DNA from: CAZPMT01 sp964587655 | GTDB taxonomy: Bacteria > Hydrogenedentota > Hydrogenedentia > Hydrogenedentales > SLHB01 | Direction: 5' to 3' | Length of the DNA stretch: 17,696 bases | Assembly: GCA_964587655.1 (NCBI GenBank) | Contig: CAZPMT010000122.1 | Span: 1-17,696 of the forward strand | Part shown: one piece after another, positions 15,089 through 17,696 of the stretch | Layout: each line of letters begins with the position of its first letter | Numbering within the stretch: position 1 is the first letter of the stretch | Translations under genes and position numbers: made by a program | The notes under the pieces: generated by a model | What the model was told of the DNA's origin: nothing | Database searches by the model: none | What the model saw: the letters and a program-made list of their open reading frames with translations, nothing else

Positions 15089-16195
15089 ATGTCAGACAAC
15101 ACTGCATCGGTCATCAAGTTCGCGTCCGCGAAAGTGAAGGAATTGCGGCGGCACGCCTCCCTGCCCGCGAAGTTCGAGAAGCTGCTGCAAGGCTTTCCGA
15201 TGGACAAGATGTTTTCCGGTAAGACCGTCGCCATCAAGATCCACGTGGGCGGCGATATCGGGTTCACAACCATCCATCCGTTGTTCATCCGCATCGTGGT
15301 GGACGCCGTACAGAAGTCCGGGGGCAAACCGTTCCTGACTGACGGCAGCGGGTCGCTCCATCACGCGAAGGCCCGCGGCTATACCGAAGAGGTCCTCGGC
15401 GCGCCGCTTATCCCCGCGGCGGGCATCGCGAACAACTACGCCTACACGAAAAAGATCGACTACCGTTCGCTGAAAACGGTTGATCTGTGCGGAAACATCG
15501 TCGACGCCGACGCAATGATCGTCCTGAGCCACGGCAAGGGACACGGCAACAGCGGGTTCGGCGCGGCCATAAAGAACCTCGCGATGGGATGCGTCGCCCG
15601 GAACAGCCGCGGCAAGATCCACAAGCTCCAGGGCGAACAATTCGATTGGGACCCCGACAAGTGCACGCGGTGCCGCGCGTGCGCCGAGAACTGCCCCTCG
15701 CCCGGCACGATCACGTTTGACGATAAGAACAATCTCAAGTGGTTCGATCACCACTGCCGGTACTGCCGGCATTGCGAAGAGTCGTGTCCGACGCAGGCCA
15801 TCAAGATCGACTCGAACGGAACGGAATACTTCCAGCACGGCATGGCGCTCACCACGCGCGAGGTCCTGAAAACCTTCGATGCCGGCCGCATTCTGTATAT
15901 CAACGTGCTGCTCAGCATCACGCCCTTCTGCGATTGCTGGGGCTTCTCGACACCGGCGCTCGTGCCCGACATCGGGATCCTCGCGGGAACCGACATCGTC
16001 GCCATCGAACAAGCAAGCCTCGATCTGATTCGCGCGGAAGATTTCATTCCCAGTTCGCTCCCCGAATCCATGAGTCTGCGCAAAGGGAAACACCTCTTCG
16101 AACAGATCCACGGCAAAGACCCCTACCTCCAAGTCACCTGCGCCGCCGAACTCGGACTCGGTTCCCGCGAATACGAGCTAGAGACAATCGAGTAG
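15089..16195 (+). CDS. DUF362 protein with two 4Fe-4S clusters
   Basis: This 368-aa protein joins an N-terminal DUF362 domain (KTVAIKIHVGGDIGFTT, GGKPFLTDGSG, VLSHGKGHGNSGFGAAIKN within residues 45-165) to a two-cluster ferredoxin-like domain. The cysteines are C192, C195, C198 and C202 (CTRCRACAENCP), then C223, C226, C229 and C233 (CRYCRHCEESCP), a 2[4Fe-4S] arrangement. A further C-terminal part of about 120 aa contains two cysteines near FCDCWGF. The exact function is unknown. It is presumably cytosolic, as no signal peptide is seen. GAGGAG lies well placed before the ATG. It follows carA by 47 nt on the same strand and may be co-transcribed. Confidence 0.92.
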   Translation: MSDNTASVIKFASAKVKELRRHASLPAKFEKLLQGFPMDKMFSGKTVAIKIHVGGDIGFTTIHPLFIRIVVDAVQKSGGKPFLTDGSGSLHHAKARGYTEEVLGAPLIPAAGIANNYAYTKKIDYRSLKTVDLCGNIVDADAMIVLSHGKGHGNSGFGAAIKNLAMGCVARNSRGKIHKLQGEQFDWDPDKCTRCRACAENCPSPGTITFDDKNNLKWFDHHCRYCRHCEESCPTQAIKIDSNGTEYFQHGMALTTREVLKTFDAGRILYINVLLSITPFCDCWGFSTPALVPDIGILAGTDIVAIEQASLDLIRAEDFIPSSLPESMSLRKGKHLFEQIHGKDPYLQVTCAAELGLGSREYELETIE

Positions 16196-16268
16196 GGCTT
16201 TCGGACACCTGGTGGGAACGAAGCTCCCAGACATGGCCGGCACTTGCTCCCGTGCGGATACCAGCTCG

Positions 16269-16277
16269 TGCTATAAT
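16269..16277 (+). promoter_or_regulatory. Extended -10 promoter of the DUF2283 module
   Basis: TG-C-TATAAT (16269-16277) contains a perfect TATAAT and an extended TG. No good -35 box is seen at normal spacing. RNA would start near 16284, about 16 nt before the ATG at 16300. Confidence 0.6.
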
Positions 16278-16299
16278 CACGTTGAAGCGCGGAAGGCAC

Positions 16300-16542
16300 A
16301 TGTTGAAGACAACACGCTATTTTGAAGAGCAGGTGCTCCGTAAGCGGCCATACATAAGACGTGAATGGTGCGAGCGTGCGATTGCCGACCCTGACTATAG
16401 CGATCAGCAGCCGGACGGACGTTTCAGGAAGTGGTTATTTGTCGAGGAACTTGGGAAATACTTGCGAGTCGTGTTGCTGGAAGACGGCGAGACAGTGTTG
16501 AACGCCTTTCCGGATCGCGGGTTCAAGGAGGTCGGAGAATGA
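16300..16542 (+). CDS. Small basic protein paired with DUF2283 (putative toxin)
   Basis: This 80-aa protein (MLKTTRYFEEQVLRKRPYIR..., with GRFRKWLFVEELGKYLRVV and DGETVLNAFPDRGFK) is of a small family that commonly precedes a DUF2283 gene. I do not recognise a catalytic motif. By position and size it may be the toxin of a two-gene module, in the manner of DUF4258/DUF2283 pairs, but that is inference. GGAAGG ends 3 nt before the ATG. It overlaps the next gene by ATGA at 16539-16542. Its own promoter (16269-16277) suggests a self-contained unit, unrelated to the DUF362 gene upstream. Confidence 0.75.
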   Translation: MLKTTRYFEEQVLRKRPYIRREWCERAIADPDYSDQQPDGRFRKWLFVEELGKYLRVVLLEDGETVLNAFPDRGFKEVGE

Positions 16543-16778
16543 AGTGCAGCTATTACCCCGAAACCGACACACTCTACATTGATCTTTCCGACAAGCCCAG
16601 CGTTGACTCCCAAGAGATCGTGCCAGGTGTCGTCCTGGACTTCGATGACAATGGCCGACTGGTTGGCATCGACATCGATCGCGCCACGCACCTTATCGAC
16701 TTGTCCCACGTGGATCTTACCGCTCTGCCGCTTGCCTCGCTGACCTTGACAGCCGAACCCACAGCCCCTGCCCGTTAG
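16539..16778 (+). CDS. DUF2283-family protein (putative antitoxin)
   Basis: This 79-aa protein belongs to the DUF2283 family. It begins MKCSYYPETDTLYIDLSD and continues with EIVPGVVLDFDDNGRLVGIDIDRA; the YxxxxDxLYI and V-LDFDxxGxLVGIxI pattern is diagnostic. Small DUF2283 proteins often lie immediately beside a small partner of the toxin type and are thought to act as antitoxins. The ATG overlaps the upstream stop codon by 4 nt, so the two are translationally coupled. A C-terminal tail (SLTLTAEPTAPAR) is not part of the family core. It ends tail to tail with the antitoxin on the other strand, with stop codons overlapping at 16775-16778. Confidence 0.88.
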   Translation: MKCSYYPETDTLYIDLSDKPSVDSQEIVPGVVLDFDDNGRLVGIDIDRATHLIDLSHVDLTALPLASLTLTAEPTAPAR

Positions 16779-17011
16779 AATTGTTGCCAGAAGACTCGGC
16801 ATTCATGTAGATTCGAAGTCCGATTCGGACGGGATCCTTTGGCCATACGTTCCTTGACTGCTTCGTGCGAGATGCCTTGGCCCGCATCCAATTCCTTGAG
16901 TCCTGCATCCACCTGCATCTTGAAGTGGATTTCCGCCAACACGTCGTCGGTGGTCACGTCCTCCGGCATAGCCTCAATCAAGCGAATCACCTGTTCCTTC
17001 ACGCCTGACAT
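16775..17011 (-). CDS. Antitoxin-like protein without a visible toxin
   Basis: This 78-aa protein (MSGVKEQVIRLIEAMPEDVT..., DDVLAEIHFKMQVDAGLKELDAGQGISHEAVKERMAKG) resembles short antitoxins of RelE/ParE-type modules. The D-x-x-E-I-x-F-K-x-Q-V-D-A-G-L-x-E-L core and I-S-H-E-A-V-K-E-R-M end are characteristic. The partner gene usually follows immediately downstream, but here the next bases encode DUF2283 on the other strand. The tail SRPNRTSNLHECRVFWQQF does not look like the family and may be run-on after loss of the natural end and of the toxin. The ATG at 17011 has AGGAGAG 5-7 nt upstream, so the 17038 start is not needed. Confidence 0.75.
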   Translation of the reverse strand: MSGVKEQVIRLIEAMPEDVTTDDVLAEIHFKMQVDAGLKELDAGQGISHEAVKERMAKGSRPNRTSNLHECRVFWQQF

Positions 17012-17062
17012 ATTCTCTCTCTCCTCTTTCCACCGCACTTGCGCTCTCGCGGGAACAGCAAC

Positions 17063-17104
17063 ATTCTACCACATTCGCTCTCCGTTCCGGACTGGTCCGG
17101 AACG
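17063..17104 (-). promoter_or_regulatory. Palindromic operator and extended -10 promoter of the antitoxin
   Basis: A perfect inverted repeat with 10-nt arms (17083-17092 and 17095-17104, CGTTCCGGAC and its complement) is separated by only 2 nt. Downstream on the minus strand is TG-G-TAGAAT (17071-17063), an extended -10. The repeat then sits where a -35 box would be, a normal spot for a TA operator. No T-run follows on either strand, so a terminator is less likely, although it also lies just after the bacilliredoxin stop. Confidence 0.6.
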
Positions 17105-17120
17105 TACGGGAACAAGACCT

Positions 17121-17465
17121 TCAGCCGCCTTCTTTCGTGACGGCCTCGGCGATGTTTTCGGCGTTGATGGCGTAGTGAGACGCGGACCAAGTTGCTTGGC
17201 CGTTCCTGATAAGGATCAACTGTGGGGATTTGTGTTCGATGCCGAGGCTCTCGGCGATGGCGTTTGAGACGGGCCGCGACTCGATCACCTTCACCATAAT
17301 GAATTCAGGTCCTCCCGTGCCGGCCTTAGCGATGTATCCCGTCACAGCATCATGCGCGCCCGCGGAGATGGGGCACGTCGTGCTGTGCTTGAATATGAAG
17401 AGCGGCTTTGTCTGCGAGGCGGCCAGACAGGCTTCCCATTCCTCAATCGTGGCGATTTCTTTCAA
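17121..17465 (-). CDS. ytxJ: YtxJ/BrxC-type bacilliredoxin, TTG start
   Basis: This 114-aa thioredoxin-fold protein belongs to the YtxJ/BrxC family that reduces bacillithiol mixed disulfides. The motif FKHSTTCPISAGAHDA carries the active cysteine at C31; the second cysteine is C13. The family usually begins with a short M-K-x-(L/I)-x-x-I-E-E-(W/F) segment, which here is KEIATIEEW preceded by a TTG codon at 17465. GGAGG lies 6 nt upstream of that TTG, so TTG is the most likely start. Length is then normal (about 110). Bacillithiol is known in Bacillota, Deinococcota and some others, so its presence here may say something about the host's thiol chemistry, but this window has no bsh genes. Confidence 0.88.
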   Translation of the reverse strand: MKEIATIEEWEACLAASQTKPLFIFKHSTTCPISAGAHDAVTGYIAKAGTGGPEFIMVKVIESRPVSNAIAESLGIEHKSPQLILIRNGQATWSASHYAINAENIAEAVTKEGG

Positions 17466-17523
17466 GATACACCTCCTCGCGGAACGTCTCCCGCATATGA
17501 AATCCGGTTTCACGCACGCCGTC

Positions 17524-17532
17524 ACTATAGCA
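17524..17532 (-). promoter_or_regulatory. Extended -10 promoter of the bacilliredoxin gene
   Basis: On the minus strand TG-C-TATAGT (17532-17524) is an extended -10. Its context GTTGTGCTATAGTGA is nearly identical to the one before the MNT gene. No clear -35 box is seen. RNA would start near 17517, giving a leader of about 50 nt. Confidence 0.5.
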
Positions 17533-17696
17533 CAACGCGGCACTACACGAGACGCGACTCCCCAAACAGACGTCGAGTGGGACAGCTCATCAACGTGCTT
17601 CAAGAGACAGATTCGCGGCGCACGACGCCTAGCAGATCTCTGAGCCTGTGAACTTTTCAGTTTCTTGCGTTGAAACGTTCATAAAATGACTGCGCT

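Noticed and set aside
16196..16240. Imperfect repeat CTGGTGGGA and TCCCAG as terminator after the DUF362 gene
   Set aside because: Poor pairing and no T-run.
17604..17696. A start of a further plus-strand gene at 17686 (ATGACTGCG)
   Set aside because: Only 11 bases remain in the window and no clear promoter or ribosome-binding site is seen.

Overview
The window looks like a chromosomal segment of a free-living, fairly GC-rich bacterium. It carries a pyrimidine biosynthesis cluster (pyrR, pyrB, pyrC, carA) embedded among defence and toxin-antitoxin (TA) genes. The host cannot be fixed from the sequence. The pyrR-pyrB-pyrC-carA set, a YtxJ-type bacilliredoxin, a DUF362 ferredoxin-like protein and a 7-bp tandem intergenic repeat would suit an uncultured lineage such as Hydrogenedentota or a Planctomycetota-like group. 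That placement is a low-confidence inference.

Left third (84-7612, all on the minus strand). A vapBC TA pair with a palindromic operator lies downstream of a compact five-gene operon read from 7612 to 997. Its genes, in order, are a small SAM-binding methyltransferase subunit, a large NPPY-containing methyltransferase subunit, a RhuM-family protein, a BRO-N/DinD-like antirepressor-type protein, and a GIY-YIG-helicase fusion. All four gene junctions overlap (14, 8, 8 and 11 nt). The base composition is visibly more AT-rich than the pyr genes, which suggests acquisition by transfer. This is the best candidate for an under-described system: a restriction-modification-like defence operon whose DNA-modifying activity appears split between two complementary, half-degenerate methyltransferase subunits, with two phage-type regulator genes in the middle.

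Middle (7613-8787). About 1 kb holds no confident gene. It contains a 7-bp tandem repeat, a doubtful minus-strand reading frame that may be a decayed pseudopilin fragment, and then a strong promoter and an intrinsic terminator in the leader of pyrR.

Right half (8788-17465). pyrR, pyrB and pyrC form a tight plus-strand operon probably controlled by attenuation. Between pyrC and carA sits a 2.2-kb block of TA/defence genes: a DUF4143 AAA ATPase with its own promoter and an inverted repeat, an MNT nucleotidyltransferase, and a frameshifted HEPN partner. carA then has its own promoter and is followed by a DUF362/4Fe-4S protein. carB is not in the window. After that come a small two-gene module (an 80-aa protein plus a DUF2283 protein), a convergent antitoxin without a visible toxin but with a near-perfect palindromic operator, and a bacilliredoxin gene starting at TTG.

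Several promoters in the window share an extended -10 element of the form TGnTAkAwT/TATAGT, which helps to place transcription starts. At two toxin-like loci the predicted start of transcription falls on the start codon, so those mRNAs may be leaderless.
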